DNA of 34,008 nt from Helicobacteraceae bacterium (GTDB taxonomy: Bacteria; Campylobacterota; Campylobacteria; Campylobacterales; Sulfurimonadaceae): the NCBI GenBank assembly GCA_027052175.1, contig JALUFE010000084.1, forward strand, positions 1 through 34,008. Reading direction: 5' to 3'. Below, piece after piece: positions 23,473 to 32,885 of the stretch. The position numbers were made by a program, and so were the translations under genes. The notes under the pieces were generated by a model. That model was not told the origin of the DNA. It saw nothing but the letters and a program-made list of their open reading frames with translations, and searched no databases. The first letter of the stretch is position 1. Each line of letters begins with the position of its first letter.

Positions 23473-23999
23473 TCCCCTTTTTTGTATGTTCCCATAAGCT
23501 CCGCGGCCTGAAGGACATGCCCTTGCATCGCCGCTTCAACCTCTGCTTTGGTAGGGATATGTGGAAACTCCAAGGATGTATCGAGCACATAGAGCTTGAA
23601 AAAGTAACGATGTCTGCCTATCGGTGGACATGGACCGCCATAGCCTGTGCGCTTCCAGTCATTCAGCCCCTCTTTGCTTCCCGATGGAAGATAATGGATC
23701 CCTTCTCCAAACCCATGGACAGTTGGAGGGATGTTATACACAACCCAGTGTACCCACGTCATCTTAGGTGCTTTTGGATCGGGAGCGTCAGGATCATCGA
23801 CGATAAGCACCAATGATTTCGCTTTTGCACTCACCCCGCTCCACTCAAGCGGCGGACTGATATCGGCACCCTCACAGGTGTACTTAGCGGGGATGACACC
23901 ACCCTCTTCAAACGCGGGCGAATATATATGCAACGCCATTCTCTCACCTCCTGCCAAAAAAGATGTCAACATAACCAAAACAAAAAGAAACTTTCCCAT
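23469..23999 (-). CDS. YbhB/YbcL family Raf-kinase-inhibitor-like protein (PEBP)
   Basis: The 176-residue protein is a phosphatidylethanolamine-binding-protein homologue with an N-terminal signal peptide (about 1-18), so it is probably periplasmic. Family motifs are present: DISPPLEWSGV, the DDPDAPDP anion-binding motif, WVHWVVYNIPP, and the GGPCPP-GRHRYFFKLYVLD segment. The bacterial role of this family is not settled. It lies 18 nt downstream of the GH12-like lipoprotein gene on the same strand, so the two are probably cotranscribed. Confidence 0.92.
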   Translation of the reverse strand: MGKFLFVLVMLTSFLAGGERMALHIYSPAFEEGGVIPAKYTCEGADISPPLEWSGVSAKAKSLVLIVDDPDAPDPKAPKMTWVHWVVYNIPPTVHGFGEGIHYLPSGSKEGLNDWKRTGYGGPCPPIGRHRYFFKLYVLDTSLEFPHIPTKAEVEAAMQGHVLQAAELMGTYKKGD

Positions 24000-24017
24000 A
24001 CCGATATTATAGCACTT

Positions 24018-25316
24018 TCATTCTTTCGTAACATTCAAATCAAACTTCGCCACTTGAAAATACTGAACACCATTTGATGCATTGATCTCGATACCTCTGT
24101 AAAGTCCCTCCTGATCAGGTATACCGCTTAACTCTCCATTTGTCGATGCGAAACTCGCCCACGATGGTTTGTTGGCTATCGTATAGGTTAATGTAGTATC
24201 ATTAAGTTCCGGATTGTAACTATAAAGACTGTTTACTTTTGCCCTTGTTATCGGTCTGTTTGCCTGTACTACTTTCATCCTATCGACCAGAAGCACTCCG
24301 CTGCCATCGATCACCTCGACACCCATCTCGATATCGGCATAGTAAAGATCGGGAATATCGCTGACATTATGCTCGTACAAAAAGTTCATAAATGCATTTG
24401 GATGGAGCTTGAGCGATTGAATCTTTTTGTGTGTCACGAAGTTGAAGAACTGCCTTTTGTTCACTCCTGATGGTGCATCTTTGTAGAGATCGTAATCGAT
24501 ACCATCGATAACGACATCCTTCATCCAAGCATTATGCGGGTGAAATCCATCCGGGTCCAGGCGCACCATGATCTCGTACTTGATGTTCTCCATCGAGGTA
24601 TTTTCATCCAGATGCAGCCACCACTCCGGCGCAATGTTGTAATTCTTTGTAAAATTGATGTCTCTGTAAGCGATATCGACGAAGACCTCTTTGAGCTTAC
24701 TTACCTTGATCGGCCAACCACTCTCAGGATTGTGCTGAGAACGAAACTTCTTGCCGTATATCACTTCCGGATACCCTTTGACACCTCCTTTTCCGTAAGG
24801 CCATCCCCAGTAAAATCCTCCTTTGAAAGTACCGTTCTCGTCCAGATAACTAAAAGCACACTGAATCCAGTCCTGATCTTCGGGAATCTGTGTTCTGCCC
24901 CATGTGTTATTGTTGTAGGTATATCCATCAATTCTTATACTCCAGAAGTTCTCACACTCTCTCTCTTGCACATTGAGCCCTTCGACAAGTATCTGAGGAG
25001 ATACGACACGGACTATTCTCTCTTTGGTCGCTTTATTGCCAGAGGAATCCGTGGCAGAGTAGCGTATGCTGTAGTCTCCCATCTTCGCCGTATCGACATC
25101 TCCTTCAATCTCTACAGAAAGGTTGCCATCCTCAACATCGAAAGCCTCTGCCCCTAGTTCCTTATAATCGTTCCCCAATATTACATCCACTTCTTTGCCG
25201 CCTACAAGCGTTATAGTCGGTGGTGCATCGATCGGCTCGTTTGTACCGCTCTGTTTTGAGTCGCTACAACCTGTAAAAAACACCATACCCATAACAAGTA
25301 AGATCCAAATTTTCAT
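24018..25316 (-). CDS. Three-domain lipoprotein with a GH12 endoglucanase-like centre
   Basis: The 432-residue product has a lipoprotein signal (FTGC, C17). Residues about 32-106 form a DUF5011/HYR-like Ig domain (GNDYKELGAEAFDVEDG, YSATDSSGNKA). Residues about 115-350 resemble GH12 glucanases in order: YNNNTWG (134-140), WIQC (150-153), GGVKGYPEV (177-185), VFVDIAYR (211-218), YEIMVRL (247-253) and GVEVIDGSG (332-340). E248 and E334 would be nucleophile and acid/base. Residues about 352-430 look like a putative-Ig (He_PIG) domain. GH12 cleaves beta-1,4-glucans and xyloglucans; whether this one is active or only binds glycans is open. A strong GGAGGGGAGGAG precedes the start. Confidence 0.7.
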   Translation of the reverse strand: MKIWILLVMGMVFFTGCSDSKQSGTNEPIDAPPTITLVGGKEVDVILGNDYKELGAEAFDVEDGNLSVEIEGDVDTAKMGDYSIRYSATDSSGNKATKERIVRVVSPQILVEGLNVQERECENFWSIRIDGYTYNNNTWGRTQIPEDQDWIQCAFSYLDENGTFKGGFYWGWPYGKGGVKGYPEVIYGKKFRSQHNPESGWPIKVSKLKEVFVDIAYRDINFTKNYNIAPEWWLHLDENTSMENIKYEIMVRLDPDGFHPHNAWMKDVVIDGIDYDLYKDAPSGVNKRQFFNFVTHKKIQSLKLHPNAFMNFLYEHNVSDIPDLYYADIEMGVEVIDGSGVLLVDRMKVVQANRPITRAKVNSLYSYNPELNDTTLTYTIANKPSWASFASTNGELSGIPDQEGLYRGIEINASNGVQYFQVAKFDLNVTKE

Positions 25317-25347
25317 AGCGACTCCTCCCCTCCCCGTTATAACACTT

Positions 25348-26133
25348 TTAAAGTTCTATCTGTAAAGCGACGGGGCAATGATCACTCCCCACAATCTCAC
25401 TGAGTATCTCCGCATCTTCGATCTGCTCTTTGAGATCGTTACTGACAAAAAAGTAATCAATTCGCCAGCCCGCGTTGGTTTTTCTGGCATTGAACTTGTA
25501 TGACCACCATGTATACTGATGCTCTACATCTCCGTGTATAAAGCGGAAGGTATCGATATATCCATCCTCTACACATCGATCGAGAATGGCACGCTCTATG
25601 GGCAAAAAGCCAGAGGTGTTTTCGTTAGCTTTTGGGCGCTTGAGATCGATAGGCCTGTGTGCGATGTTAAAGTCTCCACAGACGATGATCGACTTCCCCT
25701 CTTTTGTAAGCTCACTGCAGTAAGCCATAAACCGCTCGTAAAAGGAAAGTTTGTACTGCAACCTCTCTTCGCTCATCTGTCCGTTTGGAAAATAGACATT
25801 GAAAAACGCTATCTCTTTGCCTGCAGTTTGAAAATGCAGCTCGTTGATGCGCCCCTCTTTGAGCGTATCGATATGCTCACCCTTCCCCACAAAAACAGGA
25901 TCGAGATCACAAAACGTCGCTACTCCGTGACGGCCTGCTACCGTCCCAGAGTTGATATAAAGATGTTTGAATTTTTTCTCAAAAAGATTTTCGGGCATCT
26001 GTTCCGGCTTTGCCTTGATCTCCTGAAGCGCGAGCAGATCAACCTGCTGTGTATCTACCCATTTGAGTGCCTCTTTGCGCTCTATAGCACGTATACCGTT
26101 GACATTCCAGGAGAGAAGTCTGTATATTTTCAT
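25348..26133 (-). CDS. xth: Exodeoxyribonuclease III
   Basis: The 261-residue enzyme is an ExoIII-type AP endonuclease and 3'-5' exonuclease of base-excision repair. Catalytic elements are in place: N10 and N12 in SWNVNGIR, E38 in LALQEIK, D154 and N156 in CGDFNIAHRP, and the terminal GSDHCPV with D251 and H252. It stands alone downstream of infA, separated by a terminator-like hairpin, with its own candidate -10. Confidence 0.95.
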   Translation of the reverse strand: MKIYRLLSWNVNGIRAIERKEALKWVDTQQVDLLALQEIKAKPEQMPENLFEKKFKHLYINSGTVAGRHGVATFCDLDPVFVGKGEHIDTLKEGRINELHFQTAGKEIAFFNVYFPNGQMSEERLQYKLSFYERFMAYCSELTKEGKSIIVCGDFNIAHRPIDLKRPKANENTSGFLPIERAILDRCVEDGYIDTFRFIHGDVEHQYTWWSYKFNARKTNAGWRIDYFFVSNDLKEQIEDAEILSEIVGSDHCPVALQIEL

Positions 26134-26159
26134 TATGACAACCTAAAAAAAGATGATAC

Positions 26160-26165
26160 ATAATA
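26160..26165 (-). promoter_or_regulatory. Putative -10 element for xth
   Basis: TATTAT on the minus strand, 26 nt from the xth ATG, lies in a very AT-rich gap downstream of the infA terminator. No -35 was clear. Confidence 0.35.
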
Positions 26166-26204
26166 CAAAAAAAACATATAAAAGAAAGTTAGAAAGCAAG
26201 AGAA

Positions 26205-26229
26205 GAACAAAGAACTCCCAAAAGGGAGC
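26205..26229 (-). terminator. Probable terminator of the S10-spc operon after infA
   Basis: CTCCC (26215-26219) and GGGAG (26224-26228) form a 5-bp GC-rich stem with a 4-nt loop. Read on the minus strand it is followed by a T-rich tract, as for a weak Rho-independent terminator 6 nt after the infA stop. Confidence 0.55.
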
Positions 26230-26234
26230 ACTTC

Positions 26235-26453
26235 TTATTTATAACGGTAAGTTATACGACCCTTATCGAGTGAGTAAGGAGTCAGCTCTAGCTTGACTCT
26301 GTCTCCAGGGAGGATCTTGATGTAGTGCATACGCATCTTTCCAGCGATATGACACAAAACGACATGCCCGTTGTCGAGTTCCACTCGAAAAGTTGCATTG
26401 GGCAAAGCCTCGATGATCTTACCATCTACTTCAATTACATCAGATTTAGCCAT
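26235..26453 (-). CDS. infA: Translation initiation factor IF-1
   Basis: The 72-residue OB-fold protein matches IF-1 in length and motifs ([52 protein letters not shown]-like segment, GRITYRYK). It assists IF-2 and IF-3 at the ribosomal A site. It is the last gene of the ribosomal operon, 10 nt after map, with an AAGGA Shine-Dalgarno. Confidence 0.97.
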   Translation of the reverse strand: MAKSDVIEVDGKIIEALPNATFRVELDNGHVVLCHIAGKMRMHYIKILPGDRVKLELTPYSLDKGRITYRYK

Positions 26454-26463
26454 GTTGTAATCC

Positions 26464-27222
26464 TTATACCTTAGATAAAATTTCAGCTTTACCGTTTATA
26501 ACCGCAACGGTATGCTCATAGTGTGAACCGCGTAGACCGTCGGCACTGACAACATCCCAGCCGTTATCAAGGATAACGGGCTTTCCATCTTTTTGGCATA
26601 TCATCGGCTCAAGACAGAAAACCATCCCGTTTTTTATCTTTGGGCCCGCCTTTGGGTTGGGTGCGTCGAGATAGTTTGGGATTTCGGGCTCTTCATGCGG
26701 CTTCTTGCCGATGCCATGACCACAGAAATTACGAAGCGGAACGTAGCCGCGCTCAAGTATAAACTGCTCCATCAAATAAGAGAGCTCTTTAAAGCGCATT
26801 CCCTGTTTAATGTTTTCTATCGCATAGTAGAGTGTATCCTTCGCGCAGGCTATAAGATCTTCGTCCTCTTTGGATATATTGCCGACACCCATCGTTATGG
26901 CAGCATCACCAAACCATCCATCTTTCTCTGTCCCGATATCATACCCGATTACATCCCCCTCTTGCAGTTTATAATCGCTTGGAATACCATGGATGATAAC
27001 TTCATTGAGAGATGTACAAACGGAGTTAGGAAAGCCGTAGAGACCTTTGAAGGATGGCTTTGCACCCTGACTTCGGATATAATCCTCAGCCATAGCATCC
27101 ATCTCTTTTAAGGTCATACCGGGTTTTGTATTTTCTCGAAGAAGTTCGAGGGCCCCCGCAACAATGCGGTTTGCCTCGCGAAGTTTTTCTATTTCTGCAG
27201 GTTTACGAAGTGCAATGGCCAT
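26464..27222 (-). CDS. map: Methionine aminopeptidase, type I
   Basis: The 252-residue enzyme removes the initiator methionine from new proteins. All five metal ligands can be read: D95 and D106 ([16 protein letters not shown]), H169 (CGHGIG), E205 (LEPM) and E236 (HYEHT), with substrate-binding H78 (IIHGIP). The short N-terminus without a zinc-finger extension is type Ia. It follows secY after 2 nt, the usual place in this phylum. Confidence 0.97.
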   Translation of the reverse strand: MAIALRKPAEIEKLREANRIVAGALELLRENTKPGMTLKEMDAMAEDYIRSQGAKPSFKGLYGFPNSVCTSLNEVIIHGIPSDYKLQEGDVIGYDIGTEKDGWFGDAAITMGVGNISKEDEDLIACAKDTLYYAIENIKQGMRFKELSYLMEQFILERGYVPLRNFCGHGIGKKPHEEPEIPNYLDAPNPKAGPKIKNGMVFCLEPMICQKDGKPVILDNGWDVVSADGLRGSHYEHTVAVINGKAEILSKV

Positions 27223-27224
27223 CG

Positions 27225-28487
27225 TTACAGACCAACCGCACTGAGTGTTTCGTATTTGCTCATATATATCTGAGCCTCTATTCTTCTCATTGTATCAAGC
27301 GCAACTTGAACGACGATCAAAACAGCCGTGCCTCCAAAAAAGAACGGAACCCCCATCGCTTTAATAATGACAAACGGTACGACCGCTACCAAACCAAGAT
27401 AGAGGGCACCTGTAACTGTCAAGCGGCTTGCGACTTCGTTGAGAAACTCTTTTGTCGCTTCACCTGTTCTAATCCCCGGAATGAATCCGCCCTGTCGTTT
27501 GAGATTGTCCGCAATATCTTTTGCATTGAATGTTATCGAAGCGTAAAAGAAAGCAAAAAAGACAACGAACGCAAAATCGAGAATATTGAAAACATATCCT
27601 CCCGGATGGAGAATATCGGCTATCTTTTGTACGTATGGATTCGTACTGCTTGAGAGCAGTGTCATCGGGAACATAAGGATTGCACTTGCGAAAATGACCG
27701 GGATAACACCGGAGAGGTTGACTTTGACAGGAATGTAGTTCATCACCCTCTTGTTCTGATTTTGCATAATGGTCTTTTTCGCATAGGTCACCGGAATGCG
27801 TCGCTCACCAAGCTCGACATAGATGATTATGCCGATAGTGACAACGATAAGTGCAATGATCGCTATTACGGTCAAGAAACTCATCGCTCCAGTGTTGACC
27901 ATAGAGACTGTCTTACCGATTGCGCTCGGAATAGCCGAGACGATACCCGCAAAAATGATTAGTGAGATACCGTTGCCTATACCGTTTTGCGTGATCTGCT
28001 CACCGATCCACATTAGCAGCATCGTTCCCGCAAGCATCGAGATCGCAGCCAACGTCACGAATGTCGTATGATCGACAAGGATCGCGCTTGTTCCATGAGG
28101 GCCGTTTAGACTCTGCAGTCCTACACTCACTCCTATCGCCTGCACAAGCGTAATAGCAATTGTCGCATAACGGATAATCTGCATATACTTCACCATACCG
28201 TCACGCTCTTTTTTCATTTGAGCAAGATTTGGAAAAGTAGCTGCAAGAAGTTCCATAATGATAGATGCGGTGATATAAGGCATGATACCGAGTGAAATGA
28301 TAGAAAGACGCTTGACCGCGTTGCCGCTGAACATATTGAAAAGCCCCAACGCATCGCTGTTATGCTTGTCGAAGAAAGATGCAATCACACTTGCATCGAC
28401 TCCGGGTACTGGCACATAGGCCAGCATTCGGTAGAGGAACAGAAATCCAATCGTAATAAGAATCTTATTTACAAGACTTTTACTCAC
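27225..28487 (-). CDS. secY: Preprotein translocase subunit SecY
   Basis: This is the channel-forming subunit of the SecYEG translocase, 420 residues with ten hydrophobic segments. Diagnostic sequences include YVPVPGVDAS near the start, LGIMPYITASIIMELL, IWIGEQITQNGIGNGIS-like segment, and the cytoplasmic loop GEATKEFLN with FIPGIRTG before it. It follows rplO by 1 nt in the spc order. Confidence 0.97.
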   Translation of the reverse strand: MSKSLVNKILITIGFLFLYRMLAYVPVPGVDASVIASFFDKHNSDALGLFNMFSGNAVKRLSIISLGIMPYITASIIMELLAATFPNLAQMKKERDGMVKYMQIIRYATIAITLVQAIGVSVGLQSLNGPHGTSAILVDHTTFVTLAAISMLAGTMLLMWIGEQITQNGIGNGISLIIFAGIVSAIPSAIGKTVSMVNTGAMSFLTVIAIIALIVVTIGIIIYVELGERRIPVTYAKKTIMQNQNKRVMNYIPVKVNLSGVIPVIFASAILMFPMTLLSSSTNPYVQKIADILHPGGYVFNILDFAFVVFFAFFYASITFNAKDIADNLKRQGGFIPGIRTGEATKEFLNEVASRLTVTGALYLGLVAVVPFVIIKAMGVPFFFGGTAVLIVVQVALDTMRRIEAQIYMSKYETLSAVGL

Positions 28488-28489
28488 GA

Positions 28490-28888
28490 CTATTTACCTG
28501 AAGTAGTTACATTCTCATCTTTGATCTTCGCTGCGAGATCTTTCGCACCAGTACCAATGAGTTTTACTTTTGTAACACTGTTTGCGATCTTGTGAACGCT
28601 TCTGATGCTCTCCATCGTGATCTCGTCAAGCTCGGCTACTGCTTTGACTTTTGCGATGTTGATCACATACGGCTTGACAACTTTGGAGTGGAAACCGACT
28701 TTTGGAAGGCGCTTCGCAAGCGGCTGCTGTCCACCCTCGAAGTTTCTCTTTCTTTTGTAACCAGTTCTGGATTTTTGACCCTTTTGACCACGAGTTGCAG
28801 TCTTGCCCATTCCAGAACCCTGTCCGCGCCCTACTCTCTTTTTAGAGTGTGTAGAACCCGCTGCCGGAGTTAGATTTTCTATACCCAT
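28490..28888 (-). CDS. rplO: 50S ribosomal protein L15
   Basis: The 132-residue protein has the L15 N-terminus (MGIENLTPAAGS, KRVGRGQGSGMGKTATRGQKGQKSR region) with its Gly/Arg/Lys-rich extension that threads into 23S rRNA. It lies between rpsE and secY with 1-3 nt gaps. The rpmD (L30) gene that separates rpsE and rplO in many bacteria is absent, as is usual in this phylum. Confidence 0.97.
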   Translation of the reverse strand: MGIENLTPAAGSTHSKKRVGRGQGSGMGKTATRGQKGQKSRTGYKRKRNFEGGQQPLAKRLPKVGFHSKVVKPYVINIAKVKAVAELDEITMESIRSVHKIANSVTKVKLIGTGAKDLAAKIKDENVTTSGK

Positions 28889-28891
28889 TGC

Positions 28892-29332
28892 TTATCCTTT
28901 TATTCTTGAAAGTGCTTCGATAGTCGCACGAACCAAAGTGTTTGGGTTGTTCGAACCGATCGACTTTGTAAGAACATCCTGGAAACCTGCAAGCTCCAAG
29001 ACAGGTCTCGCGGCACCACCGGCGATAAGACCTGTACCCTCAGATGCAGGCTTGATAAGGATACGGCTTGCGTTGAACTTGTGCTCGATGTCATGAGCGA
29101 CAGTCGTTCCCTTGATGCTAACGGTTGTCAGGTTTTTAAACGCATCGTCAACCGCTTTCTTGATCGCATCTGGAACCTCTTTGGCTTTACCAAATCCGTA
29201 TCCTACTGTTCCTTTTTTGTTACCGACAACGACAAGCGCAGTAAAACGAAATCTTCTACCACCCTTGACAACTTTGGTAACACGGCCTATGTTAACAATA
29301 GTCTCTTCAAACTCTTCTCTATTGATTTCCAT
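28892..29332 (-). CDS. rpsE: 30S ribosomal protein S5
   Basis: The 146-residue protein has the S5 double-stranded RNA-binding fold at the N-terminus ([18 protein letters not shown]-type segment with [22 protein letters not shown]) and the C-terminal domain ([21 protein letters not shown]). It acts in decoding accuracy. Position between rplR and rplO fits. Confidence 0.97.
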   Translation of the reverse strand: MEINREEFEETIVNIGRVTKVVKGGRRFRFTALVVVGNKKGTVGYGFGKAKEVPDAIKKAVDDAFKNLTTVSIKGTTVAHDIEHKFNASRILIKPASEGTGLIAGGAARPVLELAGFQDVLTKSIGSNNPNTLVRATIEALSRIKG

Positions 29333-29340
29333 TGTGTCCC

Positions 29341-29697
29341 CTAAAACTTGATTTCGTTTGCACGAAGTGCATCACCAAACGCGGCGATTACGCCGTGGTA
29401 TTGGTATCCGTTACGATCAAATACGATTTGCTCGATATTTTTCTCTTTGAGCTTGGCTGCAAATTCTGCAGCGAGTGCAGTCGCACCCTCTTTGTTCGCT
29501 CTGTGGTTGATCGCTTTTGAGTTCATACCGACAATTGTCGTACCAGTCGTATCATCGATAGCCTGGACAGTCAAGTAGCGGTTGGAACGAAATACGGAAA
29601 CACGAGGAAGCTCTGCACTGCCGCTTATTTTAGAACGAACTCTCTTCTTTCTTTTGAGGCGGTTGGCGAGTTTGCTTTTTAATACTCTTGCATTCAT
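29341..29697 (-). CDS. rplR: 50S ribosomal protein L18
   Basis: The 118-residue protein matches L18, which binds 5S rRNA: a basic N-terminus ([14 protein letters not shown]), [19 protein letters not shown], and the terminal [20 protein letters not shown]. Position between rplF and rpsE is standard. Confidence 0.97.
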   Translation of the reverse strand: MNARVLKSKLANRLKRKKRVRSKISGSAELPRVSVFRSNRYLTVQAIDDTTGTTIVGMNSKAINHRANKEGATALAAEFAAKLKEKNIEQIVFDRNGYQYHGVIAAFGDALRANEIKF

Positions 29698-29711
29698 TTT
29701 AACTTCCTTCC

Positions 29712-30248
29712 TTATTTCTTCGCTGTCTTACCAGCTTTTCTGACGATGTGCTCATCGACATACTTGACACCCTTACCTTTGTAAGGCTCCGGTGGTCTGA
29801 AGCTTCTTATCTCCGCTGCAACCTGTCCGACAAGCTGCTTGTCGTGACTCTTGAGCGTGATGATATTTTTTTCGACAGACGCTTCAATACCCTCTGGGAG
29901 TTCATAGTCGATATCGTGAGAGAAACCAAGCTGCAGGTTAAGCACCTTTCCTTTGACTGCCGCTCTGTAACCGACACCGTTGATCTCAAGCTGCTTTTGG
30001 AAACCTTTTGTAAGGCCTTCAACCATATTGGCAGAAAGTGCTCTGTACGTTCCCCAGAAAGCTCTATGCTCTCTTGCGTCTGATAGTGGCTTAAATGTAA
30101 GTGTATTGCCCTCTATAGTGAACTCAACGTTCCCTTTAGTATCGAGAGTAAGAGACTTGTTGCCTTTTGCGAATGTGATCACATTTCCCTCTGCAGTGAC
30201 TTTGACGTCTGCCGGAAATTCTACAGGATTTTTTCCAATTCTTGACAT
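29712..30248 (-). CDS. rplF: 50S ribosomal protein L6
   Basis: The 178-residue protein matches L6, with two repeated domains, the start [12 protein letters not shown] and the 23S-binding C-terminal segment [21 protein letters not shown]. Position between rpsH and rplR is standard. Confidence 0.97.
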   Translation of the reverse strand: MSRIGKNPVEFPADVKVTAEGNVITFAKGNKSLTLDTKGNVEFTIEGNTLTFKPLSDAREHRAFWGTYRALSANMVEGLTKGFQKQLEINGVGYRAAVKGKVLNLQLGFSHDIDYELPEGIEASVEKNIITLKSHDKQLVGQVAAEIRSFRPPEPYKGKGVKYVDEHIVRKAGKTAKK

Positions 30249-30260
30249 ACTACTCTCCTC

Positions 30261-30656
30261 CTACCAAACTGTACACAGAACTTCGCCGCCAATACCAAGC
30301 TCGTATGCTTTGTCATTTGGCAGGACACCCTTGGATGTACTTACGATAATCGTTCCGTAACCGTTTTTAAATCTCTTGATCTCGTCTTTACCTTTGTAGA
30401 TACGACGACCAGGCTTGGAAACTCTTTTGATCTCGTTGATCGCAGGTCTTCCGTTTTCGTCATACTTGATGACTGCGTTGATGCTCTTTTTCGCACCGTC
30501 TTCCACGACGTTGCAGCTTTCAAGATAACCCTTCTCTACAAGGATGTTCGCTATCGCTTCAACACTCTTTGAGTGAAGCAGCGTAGTCGTACTGAGTCTT
30601 CTCATACCAGCGTTTCTGATACGAGTAAGTGCGTCCGCTATTAAATCATTTACCAT
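30261..30656 (-). CDS. rpsH: 30S ribosomal protein S8
   Basis: The 131-residue protein matches S8: [15 protein letters not shown] at the N-terminus and [27 protein letters not shown] at the end with the conserved STSKG motif. S8 binds helix 21 of 16S rRNA and represses the spc operon in E. coli; I cannot see the mRNA target here. Confidence 0.97.
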   Translation of the reverse strand: MVNDLIADALTRIRNAGMRRLSTTTLLHSKSVEAIANILVEKGYLESCNVVEDGAKKSINAVIKYDENGRPAINEIKRVSKPGRRIYKGKDEIKRFKNGYGTIIVSTSKGVLPNDKAYELGIGGEVLCTVW

Positions 30657-30694
30657 TGTTATATTCCTTTGCTAATCATTAGTAGTATCAAAGC

Positions 30695-30880
30695 TTACCA
30701 GCTTGACTTTCTAACGCCTGGGATCAGTCCCTCATTTGCCATTTTTCTGAAGCAGATTCTACAAATACCGAAATCTCTGTAAACAGAGTGTGGTCTTCCG
30801 CAGATCTGACATCGTGTATATGCACGTACTTTGAACTTCGGAGTTCTTTTCGCTTTAGCGATCATAGACTTCTTGGCCAT
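30695..30880 (-). CDS. rpsN: 30S ribosomal protein S14, zinc-binding type
   Basis: The 61-residue form (type Z) has all four zinc ligands, C24 and C27 (CQIC) and C40 and C43 (CRIC), then the [17 protein letters not shown] tail. It shares one base with the rplE stop. A 38-nt gap to rpsH is the longest within this part of the operon. Confidence 0.97.
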   Translation of the reverse strand: MAKKSMIAKAKRTPKFKVRAYTRCQICGRPHSVYRDFGICRICFRKMANEGLIPGVRKSSW

Positions 30881-31428
30881 TATTTGCTCCCTTTACTAAA
30901 AGGCATACCCATTTTTTCAAGTAGTGTAAATGCCTCTTTATCATCTTCAGTCGTTGTAACGATAGTGATGTTCATCCCGTGAATCTGCATAATCGAATCG
31001 TAATCAATCTCAGGGAAGATCAACTGCTCCTGAAGACCAAAGTTGTAGTTACCGCGACCGTCAAAACCGTTTCTTGGAACGCCTCTGAAGTCTTTCACAC
31101 GAGGAAGCGCGATAGAGATAAGTCTATCGAGGAATGCATACATTCTCTCACCTCGAAGTGTCACTCTCACACCAACAGGCATCCCTTCTCTTACTTTAAA
31201 ACCTGCAACAGATTTCTTTGCAAGAATGATGCTTGCATGCTGCCCGGCGATAGTGGAGATCGTCTGCTGGATGTTTTGCATAAGCTTGTTGTCTTTCATA
31301 GCAAAACCGGCTCCCACAGAGATGATCACCTTCTCGATGGCAGGGATCTGCATTGGGTTTTTGATATCGAGCTCTTTTTGCAAATCGCTCTTTAGGTTGT
31401 CATATTTTTCTCTTAGACGCTCTGCCAT
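30880..31428 (-). CDS. rplE: 50S ribosomal protein L5
   Basis: The 182-residue protein matches L5, the 5S rRNA-binding protein of the central protuberance ([14 protein letters not shown] near the C-terminus, [18 protein letters not shown]). I chose ATG 31428, giving MAERLREKY, because a GGAGG Shine-Dalgarno lies just upstream on the minus strand; the longer frame from 31461 would run into rplX and has no homology. Confidence 0.96.
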   Translation of the reverse strand: MAERLREKYDNLKSDLQKELDIKNPMQIPAIEKVIISVGAGFAMKDNKLMQNIQQTISTIAGQHASIILAKKSVAGFKVREGMPVGVRVTLRGERMYAFLDRLISIALPRVKDFRGVPRNGFDGRGNYNFGLQEQLIFPEIDYDSIMQIHGMNITIVTTTEDDKEAFTLLEKMGMPFSKGSK

Positions 31429-31429
31429 C

Positions 31430-31660
31430 TTACGCCTCCACTTTCTTGACATTGGATACATCTATAGGCATCTCTTTGTTTACATGTCCGCCTTTAGTGT
31501 TCTCTTCAGTTGGTTTGACTGCTTTTTTAGCGACCTTGCAGCCTTCAACAACCACTTTGTTTTTCTTAGGAAGAACTTCAAGAACTTTTCCGGTCTTCCC
31601 TTTGTCGTCACCGGCGATGATCTGAACCATATCGCCTTTTTTGAACTTGAACTTCGCCAT
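31430..31660 (-). CDS. rplX: 50S ribosomal protein L24
   Basis: The 76-residue protein carries the KOW motif near the N-terminus ([33 protein letters not shown]) of L24, an assembly initiator. It overlaps the rplN stop by one base and ends 1 nt before rplE. Confidence 0.96.
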   Translation of the reverse strand: MAKFKFKKGDMVQIIAGDDKGKTGKVLEVLPKKNKVVVEGCKVAKKAVKPTEENTKGGHVNKEMPIDVSNVKKVEA

Positions 31661-32028
31661 TATACAACCTCCGGTGCAAGAGATACGATCTTCATAAATC
31701 CTGCATATCTGACTTCACGGCTTATCGGTCCGAAAATACGTGTTCCGACAGGCTCTTTTTTGTTATCGAGAATAACGGCGGCATTGTCATCGAAGCGGAT
31801 GAGTGAGCCGTTTTCTCTGTGAATCTCTTTCTTTGTTCTGACAACTACTGCCTTGACTACGGAACCTTTTTTCACTTTCGCAGTCGGGATGGCTTTCTTG
31901 ACAGAAGCGACGATGATATCACCTACTCTTGCGTATCTTCTCTTACTGCCGCCGAGTACTTTGATACACATGATCTCTTTTGCACCAGTGTTGTCCGCTA
32001 CATTTAGACGAGAAAAACTCTGTATCAT
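31660..32028 (-). CDS. rplN: 50S ribosomal protein L14
   Basis: The 122-residue protein matches L14, starting [18 protein letters not shown] with the conserved VKVxGGSxRRYA-like segment. I chose ATG 32028, the family's normal start, which shares one base with the rpsQ stop; an extended frame to 32088 lies inside rpsQ and adds unrelated residues. Confidence 0.97.
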   Translation of the reverse strand: MIQSFSRLNVADNTGAKEIMCIKVLGGSKRRYARVGDIIVASVKKAIPTAKVKKGSVVKAVVVRTKKEIHRENGSLIRFDDNAAVILDNKKEPVGTRIFGPISREVRYAGFMKIVSLAPEVV

Positions 32029-32273
32029 TACTCCGCTCCTACTATGCTTTTGAGTCTGAAAGTTTTTCTTTTGGAGATCGGTCTGCACTCTACTGCAACA
32101 ACCTCGTCACCGACTTTCAGCTCATTGTTCTCATCATGAATGAGATACTTTTTAAATCTCTTCACAACTTTGTGGTATCTTGGGTGCATAACACGTCTCT
32201 CTACCAAAACGGTAGCGGTTTTGTCACCCGCAATTTTGATCACGTTACCTTGAATTTCACGCTTATGTGTCAT
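32028..32273 (-). CDS. rpsQ: 30S ribosomal protein S17
   Basis: The 81-residue OB-fold protein matches S17: [35 protein letters not shown] and the [21 protein letters not shown] segment. It lies between rpmC and rplN as usual. Confidence 0.97.
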   Translation of the reverse strand: MTHKREIQGNVIKIAGDKTATVLVERRVMHPRYHKVVKRFKKYLIHDENNELKVGDEVVAVECRPISKRKTFRLKSIVGAE

Positions 32274-32282
32274 TGCCAGCCC

Positions 32283-32471
32283 CTACTTACTTGCTGCAGT
32301 AATTGCAGTGTTGATTCGTGCAATATCTTTCTTAGCGCTTCTGAGTTCGCTAGTGTTTTGTAATTGCATAGTTTTATGTTTTATCTTCAGTGTGAAGAGC
32401 TCCGCTTTTTTCTCTTTGAGAAGCGCTTTGAGCTCTTCGACACTCTTTTCTGCTAAATCAGAATATTTCAT
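32283..32471 (-). CDS. rpmC: 50S ribosomal protein L29
   Basis: The 62-residue helical protein matches L29 ([46 protein letters not shown]). It sits at the peptide exit tunnel. Its start overlaps the end of rplP by 14 nt, so it is translated in close coupling. Confidence 0.96.
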   Translation of the reverse strand: MKYSDLAEKSVEELKALLKEKKAELFTLKIKHKTMQLQNTSELRSAKKDIARINTAITAASK

Positions 32472-32883
32472 TGCTCATCTCCTGAGTGACGATTTTTGTT
32501 TTAAACGGCAGTTTGTGCATTGCAAGAGTGAGCGCTTCACGAGCCACTTCTTCAGGAACACCGCCCATTTCGAAAATGATACGACCGGGCTTGATATTCA
32601 TAACCCACTGCTCAACGCCACCTTTACCTTTACCCATTCTGGTTTCAAGTGGTTTTTTGGTTAGTGGCTTGTCTGGGAAGACTCGAATCCAGATCTTACC
32701 GTTTCTCTTGATATGTCTCGTCGCGGCGATACGCGCAGCTTCGATCTGGCGAGAGTTGATTCTTCCATGCTCAAGTGCTTTGAAACCGATGTTACCAAAA
32801 GCGAGTTTGTAACCGCTTCTCGCTTTACCGCGGTTTCTGCCCTTTTGTACTTTTCTGTATTTTGTTCTTTTAGGCATCAACAT
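32458..32883 (-). CDS. rplP: 50S ribosomal protein L16
   Basis: The 141-residue protein matches L16: [19 protein letters not shown] at the start, the [16 protein letters not shown] segment, and [23 protein letters not shown]. The ATG at 32883 gives the conserved MLxPKRT start; a second ATG two codons in is possible. It is located between rpsC and rpmC. Confidence 0.97.
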   Translation of the reverse strand: MLMPKRTKYRKVQKGRNRGKARSGYKLAFGNIGFKALEHGRINSRQIEAARIAATRHIKRNGKIWIRVFPDKPLTKKPLETRMGKGKGGVEQWVMNIKPGRIIFEMGGVPEEVAREALTLAMHKLPFKTKIVTQEMSNEIF

Positions 32884-32885
32884 GA

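Noticed and set aside
31428-31461. Longer rplE frame starting at 31461
   Set aside because: The extra residues are unlike L5, lie in rplX, and GGAGG sits just before ATG 31428.
32028-32088. Longer rplN frame starting at 32088
   Set aside because: L14 normally begins MIQ at 32028; the extension is antiparallel-free coding sequence of rpsQ read in another frame.
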